A stretch of 64,000 nt of DNA from Micavibrio sp. UBA2638. GTDB taxonomy: Bacteria; Pseudomonadota; Alphaproteobacteria; Micavibrionales; Micavibrionaceae. Position 1 is the first letter of the stretch. Every line of letters begins with the position of its first letter. Under the pieces are notes generated by a model. The model worked only from the letters and a program-made list of their open reading frames with translations. It had not been told where the DNA came from and did not search any database. The stretch is taken from the NCBI GenBank assembly GCA_002359735.1, contig DENS01000018.1, positions 62,001 to 126,000 on the forward strand. The letters are read 5' to 3'. The position numbers and the translations under genes are program-made. Below, one piece after another: positions 1 through 8,181 of the stretch.

Positions 1-111
1 CAAAGCAATGCGTGTGCCTTCATGGACATTGAAAGACAGGTTCTCAAAAACCGGTGTTTCCGTGTAACGGACATGAGCATCTTTGATTTGCAATAGGAGC
101 GGTGGCGGCAT
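1..111 (-). CDS. ABC-F family ATPase, N-terminal fragment (Uup-like)
   Basis: This is the first 37 codons of a gene that runs off the left edge. It begins at an ATG (109-111) and reads MPPPLLLQIKDAHVRYTETP, then VFENLSFNVHEGTRIAL. That is the pattern that precedes the Walker A loop in the first ATPase domain of ABC-F proteins; the proline-rich start resembles alphaproteobacterial Uup. ABC-F proteins are soluble, usually ribosome-associated ATPases without membrane domains. No Walker motif lies inside the window, so the call rests on the N-terminal pattern only. An ordinary ABC transporter ATPase is the main alternative. Confidence 0.6.
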   Translation of the reverse strand, partial: MPPPLLLQIKDAHVRYTETPVFENLSFNVHEGTRIAL

Positions 112-263
112 GGCTGTGTTGTACCGTGTGTGGTGGGGGACTGCAAATATTTTTTTAATTCGGGGGGGCACTCATTTTGCGGGCGGCAGACGAAATCAGC
201 ACGTCGCCGCGGCGTATGCATGGTTTAATAGATGATGCTGTGGCATCACAGTAATAGACGGGC
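112..263. other. Intergenic region, nothing recognised
   Basis: This 152-base gap between two minus-strand genes holds a T-run (150-157), a G-run (164-170) and a short stem at 232-245 (GATGC TGTG GCATC). No convincing promoter, terminator or small gene was seen. It presumably contains the leader of the left-edge ABC-F gene. Confidence 0.4.
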
Positions 264-608
264 TTAAAACAGTTCTTCGTATTCTTTGGGTTTAAATCCA
301 ATGAATGTTTGTCCAAGGCGTAATAATAGCGGGCGTTTGATTACCGAGGGGTTTTCGTGGGCCAGTGCAATCGCGCTATCTTTTGTCATTGTATTTTTGA
401 CGTCATCTGGAAGGGCGCGCCATGTTGTCCCGTTACGGTTTATGACTGTTTCCCAGCCATGTTCTTCTATGGCCTGTTTCAAAACGGCATCATCAATGCC
501 ATCTTTTTTATAATTGTGCAGAGAATAATCAACATGATGATCATCCAGCCATTTCATTGCTTTTTTCATAGTGTCGCAATTTTTAATGCCATACAGTTTT
601 GTAGTCAT
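264..608 (-). CDS. ArsC/Spx-family thioredoxin-fold protein (YffB-like)
   Basis: The 114-residue product matches the short ArsC/Spx/YffB family in length. It opens MTTKLYGIKNCDTMKKA, the YffB signature: beta strand, then a single cysteine in NCDT followed by a helix. The sequence TTWRALPDD in the middle and RPLLL near residue 93 match the family's substrate-binding loop (R-P). YffB-type proteins have a glutaredoxin-like fold and are annotated as arsenate-reductase-like; their substrate is not established, although glutathione dependence has been proposed. The single N-terminal Cys is family-normal. The gene sits 17 bases downstream of the flavoprotein gene at 626-1810, so the two are probably cotranscribed. 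True arsenate reductase activity is not implied. Confidence 0.85.
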   Translation of the reverse strand: MTTKLYGIKNCDTMKKAMKWLDDHHVDYSLHNYKKDGIDDAVLKQAIEEHGWETVINRNGTTWRALPDDVKNTMTKDSAIALAHENPSVIKRPLLLRLGQTFIGFKPKEYEELF

Positions 609-625
609 AGAAAGGCCCTAGCTTA

Positions 626-1810
626 TTAGACATTTTTCCCCGCCACATTACCCGATGACCAGGCCCATTGAAAGTTGTAACCGCCAAGATGTCCCGTGAC
701 ATCCACAACTTCCCCAATGAAATAAAGGCCCTTATGATCCTTGCATTCCATGGTTTTCGAAGACAGGGCATTTGTATCTACTCCGCCAAGTGTGACCTCG
801 GCCGTGCGGTATCCTTCGGTCCCTGAGGGTTTTACAAGCCATTTATGAATAGCCGCCGCCAATTCTTTCAACCGGATATCGCTTTGGCCAGCCATGTTGC
901 CGGATAATTTTATCTGAGTGCATATATCTTCGGCCAGGCGCCGCGGTATAATGGTGGCGGTGATGGTTAGAATATCTTGTTTCGCGTGCGTCTTCTTTTT
1001 CTCTTTAAGGATATCGTACGCATTTTTTCCATTGGCTAGATTAACCGCAATGGGCTCCCCTTCTGTCCAGTATGAAGATATTTGTAAAATAGACGGTCCG
1101 CTCAGGCCGCGATGGGTGAAAAGTAGCCCTTCGTTGAAATGGGTTTTTTGGAAAGAAACGCAGGCATCAACCGAAATGCCGCTTAAAGATTTGCAGCGAT
1201 CCAGAATGTCCCCTGAAAAGGTGAGCGGTACCAGACCAGCCCGCGTTTCAATGATATTTATGCCGAATTGACGGGCTATATCATATCCGAATTTGCTGGC
1301 GCCAATTTTGGGAATGGACAAGCCGCCCGTTGCAATGACCAGGCTTTGGCATGTAACCTGGCCTTTTGATGTGTTGACGGTGAAGTGCTGATCTCCGGTT
1401 TTCTTAATTTCTTCTATAGATGTTTCCTGATCAATTTTAACGCCGTTGTGTTCACATTCATCCAGTAACAAATCAATAATCTGTTGTGCGCTGTTGTCGC
1501 AAAACAGTTGACCTAACTTTTTTTCGTGAAAAGAGATGCCATGTTTTTTTACCAGTTCAATAAAGTCATATTGTGTGTATTGCTTGAGTGCCGATTTGCA
1601 AAAATGTGGGTTTTGCGATAGATAATTGTTTGGTGAACAATGTAGATTGGTGAAGTTGCAACGCCCTCCGCCGGAAATTCTGATTTTTTCTCCAATTTTC
1701 TTTGCGTGATCAACCAGCCAAACGGAACGTCCTCGTTCGCCAGCCGTTAGTGCACACATAAGTCCGGCTGCGCCTGCGCCAATAATAATTACATCATAGG
1801 AGTATTTCAT
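626..1810 (-). CDS. NAD(P)/FAD-dependent oxidoreductase, HI0933/YhiN family
   Basis: The 394-residue protein begins with a Rossmann dinucleotide-binding motif, VIIIGAGAAGLMCALTAG, followed by KIGEKIRISGGGRCNFTN, the hallmark of the HI0933-like (YhiN) flavoproteins. The GLVPLTF and HRGLSGPSILQIS blocks in the middle and the C-terminal GLYFIGEVVDVTGHLGGYN (FAD-contacting) are also family-typical, and the length is normal. Members bind FAD; the BaiN branch acts on bile acid intermediates, but the role in most bacteria is unknown and no bile acid role is suggested here. It is the likely first gene of a two-gene unit with the YffB-like gene, and is divergent from the GNAT-nitrilase gene at 1871. 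Confidence 0.9.
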   Translation of the reverse strand: MKYSYDVIIIGAGAAGLMCALTAGERGRSVWLVDHAKKIGEKIRISGGGRCNFTNLHCSPNNYLSQNPHFCKSALKQYTQYDFIELVKKHGISFHEKKLGQLFCDNSAQQIIDLLLDECEHNGVKIDQETSIEEIKKTGDQHFTVNTSKGQVTCQSLVIATGGLSIPKIGASKFGYDIARQFGINIIETRAGLVPLTFSGDILDRCKSLSGISVDACVSFQKTHFNEGLLFTHRGLSGPSILQISSYWTEGEPIAVNLANGKNAYDILKEKKKTHAKQDILTITATIIPRRLAEDICTQIKLSGNMAGQSDIRLKELAAAIHKWLVKPSGTEGYRTAEVTLGGVDTNALSSKTMECKDHKGLYFIGEVVDVTGHLGGYNFQWAWSSGNVAGKNV

Positions 1811-1870
1811 AGTATGATGTGATAGCAGAGAAACGTTTTAAAGCCTAATGTAATTCGAATAGAAGTCGTC

Positions 1871-3403
1871 ATGTCAGAAAAAATACAAAATCAAAAATTA
1901 TTCATTCGTCAGGCCGAATTTAAAGACGTGCCACAGATTGTTGCGCTGAGTAAAAAAGTTTATAAAAATGACCCTTTTACGCGCAAGATGATTGCCAGTC
2001 ATTTAAATACATTCCCGGAGGGGCAGTTTGTTGCGGTTTTTAATGATAAAGTTGTTGGGCATGCCGCAACCTTTATCGTGGAAGAAAAGCTGGCTTTAAA
2101 ACCGCATACATACAAAACAATCACCGGTAATGGCTATATTACCAAACATAATCCTGACGGAGATTTTCTCTATGGAATGGAAATCTGCGTTGATCCGGAT
2201 ATGCGCGGTCTGCGCATTGCACAGCGGCTATATAATATGCGGAAAAAATTATGTGTTGATCTGGAATTGAAGGGGATTACCTTCGGCGGCCGCATGATGA
2301 ATTATTACAAGCATAAGAAAAAGGGGGTAAGCCCGGAAGAATATCTTGCGGGGGTGCAGAATAAAAAATACCGTGATCCTGCGCTGGGGTTGCAAATTAG
2401 AAACGGGTTTGAACCCATTCGGGTTTTAAAGAAATATCTAATCGATGATCAGAATTCTTTGGATTATGCCGCGCACATGGTTTGGTATAATGCGATGGCT
2501 AAAGACCGTGTGAAGCAGAGCCATACGGCCAGACGCGGAAGTGTTCGTGTGGCCTCTGTGCAATTTCAGGTGCGGAAGGTTAAATCATTTGATGAGTTTA
2601 TCGCACAAGTGGAATATTTTGTTGATATTGCATCGGATTACCGCGCTGATTTTGTTTTGTTCCCGGAGCTATATACGCTTGCGTTACTATCGGCAGAAAA
2701 AAAGCGCCTGACGCCGGAAGAGTCTGTGCGCGCTATCACGCAGTATACAGATCAGTATATAGAGGCCATGAACAAAATGGCCATTTCTTATAATATCAAT
2801 ATTATTGGTGGTTCTCACCCGACGATGGTGAAGGATGAGCTGAAAAATATCGCCTATGTATTCCTGCGCGGCGGTGAAGTGCATAAGCAGGAAAAAATTC
2901 AGCCAACGCCTAACGAACGGTATTGGTGGAATATGGCTGGTAGTGATGATTTAAATGTGATGCAAACCGATTGCGGCCCGATAGGTGTTTTAATCTGTTA
3001 TGATGCGGAATTCCCTGAGCTGGCGCGGCACCTTGCTGATCAAGGGGCGTTGATGTTATTTGTGCCGTTTTGTACGGATGAACGTCAGGGGTATTTGCGC
3101 GTAAAATACTGTTCGCAGGCGCGCGCCATTGAAAACCAGTTTTATGTGGTAACCTCTGGTGTGGTTGGTAATTTGCCTGATGTGGAAAATATGGATATTC
3201 ATTATGGAGCCAGCGATATCATAACGCCTTGTGACTTTCCGTTTGCCCGTGATGGCATCGCCGCCAGCGCACCCGTTAACACCGAAACTATTATTTTTGC
3301 CGATTTAAATCTGGACGATCTTGTCTTAGCTCGTAAGTCAGGCACAGTACAGAATTTCAGGGATCGTCGTTTTGATCTGTATGAAGTGAAATGGCATAAA
3401 TAA
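1871..3403 (+). CDS. GNAT acetyltransferase - carbon-nitrogen hydrolase fusion
   Basis: This 510-residue protein has two domains. Residues about 10-210 form a GNAT N-acetyltransferase (LFIRQAEFKDVPQIVALSKK; MEICVDPDMRGLRIAQRLY is the acetyl-CoA-binding motif A). Residues about 225-505 form a nitrilase-superfamily amidohydrolase with the Glu-Lys-Cys triad visible: E in LFPELYT, K in QEKIQPTPNE, C in GVLICYDAEFPE. The architecture matches YhcX-type proteins, which are widespread and whose substrates are mostly unknown. A plausible reading is acylation and amide hydrolysis of one metabolite. No signal peptide, so cytoplasmic. Start ATG follows an A-rich leader without a strong Shine-Dalgarno (SD) site. 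Domain calls are firm; the reaction is not known. Confidence 0.92.
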   Translation: MSEKIQNQKLFIRQAEFKDVPQIVALSKKVYKNDPFTRKMIASHLNTFPEGQFVAVFNDKVVGHAATFIVEEKLALKPHTYKTITGNGYITKHNPDGDFLYGMEICVDPDMRGLRIAQRLYNMRKKLCVDLELKGITFGGRMMNYYKHKKKGVSPEEYLAGVQNKKYRDPALGLQIRNGFEPIRVLKKYLIDDQNSLDYAAHMVWYNAMAKDRVKQSHTARRGSVRVASVQFQVRKVKSFDEFIAQVEYFVDIASDYRADFVLFPELYTLALLSAEKKRLTPEESVRAITQYTDQYIEAMNKMAISYNINIIGGSHPTMVKDELKNIAYVFLRGGEVHKQEKIQPTPNERYWWNMAGSDDLNVMQTDCGPIGVLICYDAEFPELARHLADQGALMLFVPFCTDERQGYLRVKYCSQARAIENQFYVVTSGVVGNLPDVENMDIHYGASDIITPCDFPFARDGIAASAPVNTETIIFADLNLDDLVLARKSGTVQNFRDRRFDLYEVKWHK

Positions 3404-3523
3404 TCTTTTGATATTGATTTTCCTTAATATATCTTTTACTGTCCTTTTTTACAGAATAGGGATTGCTCTTGATCAAAAATTGTTTTACGGTCTCGGTAAT
3501 CAATAAAAATATAGAAATAGGGA

Positions 3524-4642
3524 ATGTTTGTTATGGGAGAGTCAGCCGATCAGGACGCGTTGCGTTCAGACCATATATCTGAAGATGAATTGAATATTAT
3601 TGCCGCCGATGTGGATCTGGCATCAAAAAAGCTAAATAGCGTTCTTGATGAGGTCCGTACCGTCGTTTGGGGGCAGGATGATGTTATTGAGCTGACCCTG
3701 ACTTGTACGTTGGCTGGAGGCCATACGCTTTTAGAAGGTTTGCCTGGCCTGGCGAAAACGCGTTTTCTGCAAAATATGGCTCCGATCTTATCCTTGGATT
3801 TTAAACGGGTTCAGTTTACGCCGGATTTGATGCCGGGCGACATTACCGGCTCTTTAATTCAGGATAAAGACAATGATGGCTTTAAGTTCGTAAAAGGCCC
3901 AATTTTTACACAGTTTTTTATGGCCGATGAGATTAACCGCGCCGGGCCGCGAACGCAGTCGGCCTTGCTGGAGGCTATGGCGGAAAAGAAAGTCAGTGTG
4001 GATGGTAAAACGCATTATCTGCAAAACCCGTTTCATGTTGTGGCCACACAGAACCCGTTGGAACAAGACGGCACGTATCCCTTACCAGAAGCGCAGCTCG
4101 ACCGTTTCCTGATGAAAATTAATCTGGACTATCCAGATCGTGAATCGGAACGTGATGTTATGCTGAAAACCACAGGAAGTTCTGTGAAAAAATATTTGGC
4201 ATTAAAAGAGAAGGCGCAAAATCCAGATGAAGATTTACGTGTTCGAACCGAAGGGGGCAACGATGTACATGTGGAGCAGGTTCTGGATAAATTTGACCTG
4301 ATACAGATGCAGGAACTGGCAAAGGTTCTGCCTTTAAGCGAGAGTTTTGTTTCTGCGGTTTTGGATATTGTGCGCCATGCCCGCCCGGATGATCCGAATG
4401 CATCTGATTTTGTGAAGAATAATGTGGAATGGGGCCCGGGCCCACGGGCAGAGCAGGCATTCGCACAGGCTGCGCGCGCACGCGCATTAATACATGGGCG
4501 CTTAAGACCAGATTATGATGATATTCGTGCTTTGGCCAAACCTATTTTGGCCCACCGTATGGGCGTGGATTATGCGGCGCGCTCGAATGGAAATACGGAA
4601 GAGGTTGTTATCGATCATTTGCTGGAACAGCATTTGAGCTAG
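3524..4642 (+). CDS. MoxR-family AAA+ ATPase
   Basis: The protein is about 370 residues. Walker A is GLPGLAKT near residue 72, Walker B is FMADEIN near 132, and ATQNPLEQDGTYPLPEAQLDRF is the sensor 1/arginine region, all characteristic of MoxR ATPases. Family members are chaperone-like and act with neighbouring DUF58 and VWA proteins in assembling or maturing envelope or redox complexes. The partners are present here at 5796-12985, although an opposite-strand gene is interposed. Two start codons are possible: ATG 3524 directly abuts the AGGGA, while ATG 3533 has it nine bases upstream and may be the real start. Residues 200-245 form a charged insertion before the lid domain. Confidence 0.93.
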   Translation: MFVMGESADQDALRSDHISEDELNIIAADVDLASKKLNSVLDEVRTVVWGQDDVIELTLTCTLAGGHTLLEGLPGLAKTRFLQNMAPILSLDFKRVQFTPDLMPGDITGSLIQDKDNDGFKFVKGPIFTQFFMADEINRAGPRTQSALLEAMAEKKVSVDGKTHYLQNPFHVVATQNPLEQDGTYPLPEAQLDRFLMKINLDYPDRESERDVMLKTTGSSVKKYLALKEKAQNPDEDLRVRTEGGNDVHVEQVLDKFDLIQMQELAKVLPLSESFVSAVLDIVRHARPDDPNASDFVKNNVEWGPGPRAEQAFAQAARARALIHGRLRPDYDDIRALAKPILAHRMGVDYAARSNGNTEEVVIDHLLEQHLS

Positions 4643-4696
4643 AATAAAGCACCTATAAAATACGTTTTTGTATTATTGTACCGACTTTTTAAAGTT

Positions 4697-4729
4697 AAAA
4701 CCCGCGGGGAGTAAAGTCCTGCGGGTTTT
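4697..4729. terminator. Bidirectional intrinsic terminator
   Basis: AAAACCCGC (4697-4705) pairs perfectly with GCGGGTTTT (4721-4729) around a 15-base loop that can fold further (GGG...TCC). T-runs exist on both strands, so it can end both the MoxR transcript (+) and the convergent DUF4159 transcript (-). Confidence 0.8.
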
Positions 4730-4786
4730 CTTATGGCTTTTATTGTAGGGCTATGTTTATTTTAATTTGTTCGTCATTATAGGTTT

Positions 4787-5650
4787 TTATCCTTGTTCCG
4801 GGACAATGCGCGCGGCTTCCCTGGCTTCGGCTTCCCGCTGGTATTGACGCTTCATCTTGATGGTCTCTTCATTGACGGGATCGGTTTTGTAATTCCCAGT
4901 GAGGGAAAAGGACAGCATATTAAGCCCGGCTCTTATGGCTTTTTCAGACGCTTCCGGGTCGGTCAAAATGGATGACCAGGCGCCGGCCCAGTTATTACTG
5001 CCAATAATCACTGAGGTAGAGCTACGCTCTCCTAAGGCAGGATTGTCGCTCTCGACCCATACGGGGCGATCTTGCACGCCGGGTAATGTGGCGGTTAGAT
5101 AAAAAGATTGTGTCAACGCATGACCTTCCTGCAGAATTTCAGGTTTGCTGATTTGTAAATCGTTCAACATTGTCTTTAATGGCTGCGAATTATTAACGCG
5201 GTTATCCAGGACATCAAACGCAATTTCCCCGCCATTGGCTAAATAACTTTGTACTTTAAGACGTGCCTGCTCTGACAGGCGGGGCGTATCGTCCGTTATC
5301 TGAAATAAAATGAAGGGAAAAAGTGAAAGGTCATCGGTTTCAATGTCGAGGCCGACCACACCTGCGGGTTCAATCGATGTGCGGCGATGACTTTCAACTG
5401 CTAATGCGCTTAACCCTCTCTCGGCCAGTGTATTATTAGAACTGGAAGCGGAGCGAATATAGGCAAGAAAAATGTTATCGGCATACTGCCCGGCATTGGT
5501 TTGCATGCGGGAATGGATTTGCAGGAATTCTTTTTGTGTCGTCATGGGCTCAACGGCATCATTTTGTAATGTATCGGCCTGACTAGTCTGCAATGGAAAA
5601 GCTGCCGCGCTAAAGAGCATGAATGCTGCGGTTGCAGATTTCAATTTCAT
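4787..5650 (-). CDS. Stand-alone exported DUF4159 domain protein
   Basis: The 287-residue product has an N-terminal signal peptide (MKLKSATAAFMLFSAAAFPLQ, cleavage near SQA-DT) and then a DUF4159 domain: FLAYIRS, AVESHRRTSIEPAGVVGLD, DDLSLFPFILFQITDD, YLANGGEIAFDV, and a closing NNWAGAW. DUF4159 is usually the C-terminal part of a much larger membrane protein with a BatA-type N-terminus. Here that large partner is a separate gene (8182-10416) that lacks it. The ATG at 5650 has AGGGA seven bases upstream. The gene is divergent from the locus core and convergent with moxR. Function is unknown; location in the periplasm is inferred from the signal peptide. Confidence 0.85.
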   Translation of the reverse strand: MKLKSATAAFMLFSAAAFPLQTSQADTLQNDAVEPMTTQKEFLQIHSRMQTNAGQYADNIFLAYIRSASSSNNTLAERGLSALAVESHRRTSIEPAGVVGLDIETDDLSLFPFILFQITDDTPRLSEQARLKVQSYLANGGEIAFDVLDNRVNNSQPLKTMLNDLQISKPEILQEGHALTQSFYLTATLPGVQDRPVWVESDNPALGERSSTSVIIGSNNWAGAWSSILTDPEASEKAIRAGLNMLSFSLTGNYKTDPVNEETIKMKRQYQREAEAREAARIVPEQG

Positions 5651-5795
5651 GATATGGTCCCTGTTTAATTATTTTTATGCTTTGTCTTAGCACAAGGATT
5701 GTCTTAATGGCAATATTTCGTAAAAAAATTATAAAAAATATTGACGTTTGGAGCGAAAATCGTTAGCCATAAGATATAACAGGGAAATAAAAATT

Positions 5796-8156
5796 ATGTC
5801 TCATAAAAGAGCATTAAAATCGGAGTTGGCCGGTGCCGCTCTCGCAATTGGCGTGTTATCCGCCGCCCCATCATTCGCCGATGAACCGTCTTCAGAAGCC
5901 GTTGCGGATTCGAACCGGCAGGTCATGAGTGAACAGGATGGCGGCTCCTTCAATGTTGTGCAAAACATTGATCCGTATAATCCGATTGTTCCTGATGGGG
6001 TTCTTTGGGGCTTGGCCGGACTTATCGCGTTAAGCGGCGCTTACCGCATTGCCAAAAAGAAAGACGGAGCTTTATCGCGTACATTGGCCATGGCTACCGG
6101 TGCTGCAGTTTTAATGCAGCCCGAAATAATCGCCGAGAAGCGTTTGGTCGAACCGACTGAATTTCTGATTTTTGTTGATAAGAGTGAATCGCAGGAGCTT
6201 GATGGGCGCGAAGAGTTAACGCATCAGGCCTATGCTGCTTTGGAAAGTAAGCTCCAGGCGTTGGATTATCCTGTTCATATCAGGGCTATTGAGTTTGGCG
6301 GGGATGCGGAAGATAAACCTCAGGATGGAACATCATTAAGTCAGGTCATGAAATCCAACCTTGATGCTTTGCCTGACGGCCGTTTGGGCGCTGCGTTTGT
6401 GCTGAGTGATGGAAGGATTCAGGATATCGACGCCGCGTTAGACATACAGGGCATTGATGCCCCGGTTCATGCGTTAATTACCGGGCGTGATGATGAAGTT
6501 GACTTTGCGCTGCAGATTGAGGCTATTCCGCGTTTTGGTTTGATTGAGGACGAAAGCGCGCAGATGGCTATACGTGTTCACAGTGAGGGTGTTCAACAGC
6601 ATGATGATCTTAGCTTTGTCGTGACGGTCGCTAATAACGGGGAATATGTTACGCAATATGCGATGCCTGCCAATCAAACCATGAACGTAAAATTACCACA
6701 GATTTATACTGGTAAGAATAATATCGAATTGGAAATATCGCGCATTCATAAAACAGGTAACGGGGAGCCCTATAGCGCGGTGGAAGTAACGCAGGATAAT
6801 AATAAAATATCAGCCACCGTGCAGGGAATTGAAGATAATACCAAGGTTCTTTTGCTTTCTGGAGACCCGTATCAGGGGACAGCTCAGTGGCGTGATGTCT
6901 TAAGCCGTGATGCTGCGATTGATTTTTCACATTTTGCTTATATGCGTCCGGCTCATAAAGAAGATGCAACGCCTTTACGCGATTTGGCGACCATTGCTTT
7001 TCCTGTTCACGAAGTTCTGAACGAACGCATTGACGAATATGATGTGATTGTTTTTGATGCACGAAGTTACAGCGGGGAAATTCCTTTTGCCTATTTGGAT
7101 AAAATAAAGGATTTCGTCAATGATGGCGGGGGCTTGATCATGGTCGGCGCGGATGATCTGGTCGCAGAAAATAGCCTGACCCGGACGTCACTGGGTGAGA
7201 TATTGCCGATTGTGCCTACCAATCAGGTGATTAAACGCGAATACATACCGCAGATTAGTGATGTTGGGGTGCGTCATCCTTTGGGGAGGGCTTTGGGACA
7301 GGCTCATGGTGATCCGTCTGAATGGGGGCCATGGCATAATATAGCCAATATTACGGCCCGTGCAAATGGGCAGGTTTTATTAACAGATCAGATGCACCAT
7401 CCCTTGTTAACCATTGCTAAACAGGAAGAAGGCCGCGTTGCGGTCCTGGCCTCCGATCAGGGGTGGCTATGGGCGAGTGGATATAAAGGTGGCGGCCCTG
7501 CGTTTGAGCTGGAACGAAATTTAGTGTTATGGGCCAGCGGTCATGAAGGTTTTGATGATGAAAATGTCATGATCCGTCATGAAGGTGAGCAGCTGATAAT
7601 TGATTTGCAAACAATGGGCGATCAAAGTGAAGAGCTTATTCTGACCGCGCCATCTGGTGCGACAATAAAAACAACGCCGGAAGAATTTGCGCCTGGGTTA
7701 CGCCGGGCTTTTGTGCCTGCGGCCGAAGTTGGTGTCTATAAAATTGAACGTACGGGCACATATGCTGATCATGCTTTTGCCGAGGTCGGTTTTGCCGACC
7801 GGCTGGAAATGATCGGTGTCGTATCGGAAACGCAGTATATAGAGCCGTTTACACGTAAAAATAACGGGATTACCGCACGTATGATGAATGGTGGTGGGGA
7901 TATATCGATACCCGACTTACAAGTGGTAGAAAATTCGCAAACCACATCACCAGAGTATATGGCCGTGAAGAAAAGCAATGTAACAGCCCTTCAAGGAACA
8001 GAGCGCCGCCCCCTTATTCCAGATTGGTTGGCGCTGGCGTTGAGTTTGGGTTTGTTTGCCTATGGTTTAAAAAGTGAAGGGGGAAAGTCCTGGAAAAAAT
8101 CGTTATTCGGGTCGAAACGCAACACGAACTCAGAGCCTCCGGCTCCGGGGCTATAA
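5796..8156 (+). CDS. Large VWA/GATase-like membrane protein of the MoxR-DUF58 locus
   Basis: The 786-residue product starts at ATG 5796 (AGGGAA ten bases upstream); an upstream in-frame TTG at 5748 lacks an SD site. A signal peptide (MSHKRALKSELAGAALAIG...SFADE) is followed by a TM segment (VLWGLAGLIALSGAY), a degenerate von Willebrand A-like core (FLIFVDKSESQ), a beta-rich middle, and a class I glutamine-amidotransferase-like Rossmann domain (KVLLLSGDPYQGTAQW; EYDVIVFDARSY; DFVNDGGGLIMVGADD). A C-terminal TM segment (WLALALSLGLFAYGL) precedes a basic tail, so most of the protein faces the periplasm. No obvious Cys nucleophile is present, so the GATase fold is probably non-catalytic. First gene of a four-gene unit reaching 12985. 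Function unknown. Confidence 0.85.
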   Translation: MSHKRALKSELAGAALAIGVLSAAPSFADEPSSEAVADSNRQVMSEQDGGSFNVVQNIDPYNPIVPDGVLWGLAGLIALSGAYRIAKKKDGALSRTLAMATGAAVLMQPEIIAEKRLVEPTEFLIFVDKSESQELDGREELTHQAYAALESKLQALDYPVHIRAIEFGGDAEDKPQDGTSLSQVMKSNLDALPDGRLGAAFVLSDGRIQDIDAALDIQGIDAPVHALITGRDDEVDFALQIEAIPRFGLIEDESAQMAIRVHSEGVQQHDDLSFVVTVANNGEYVTQYAMPANQTMNVKLPQIYTGKNNIELEISRIHKTGNGEPYSAVEVTQDNNKISATVQGIEDNTKVLLLSGDPYQGTAQWRDVLSRDAAIDFSHFAYMRPAHKEDATPLRDLATIAFPVHEVLNERIDEYDVIVFDARSYSGEIPFAYLDKIKDFVNDGGGLIMVGADDLVAENSLTRTSLGEILPIVPTNQVIKREYIPQISDVGVRHPLGRALGQAHGDPSEWGPWHNIANITARANGQVLLTDQMHHPLLTIAKQEEGRVAVLASDQGWLWASGYKGGGPAFELERNLVLWASGHEGFDDENVMIRHEGEQLIIDLQTMGDQSEELILTAPSGATIKTTPEEFAPGLRRAFVPAAEVGVYKIERTGTYADHAFAEVGFADRLEMIGVVSETQYIEPFTRKNNGITARMMNGGGDISIPDLQVVENSQTTSPEYMAVKKSNVTALQGTERRPLIPDWLALALSLGLFAYGLKSEGGKSWKKSLFGSKRNTNSEPPAPGL

Positions 8157-8181
8157 GCAAGGAATGATTGGGAGATAGGTC

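Noticed and set aside
264..608. Arsenate reductase ArsC
   Set aside because: Length and the NCDT start match YffB/Spx relatives and there are no ars genes nearby, so arsenic resistance is not claimed.
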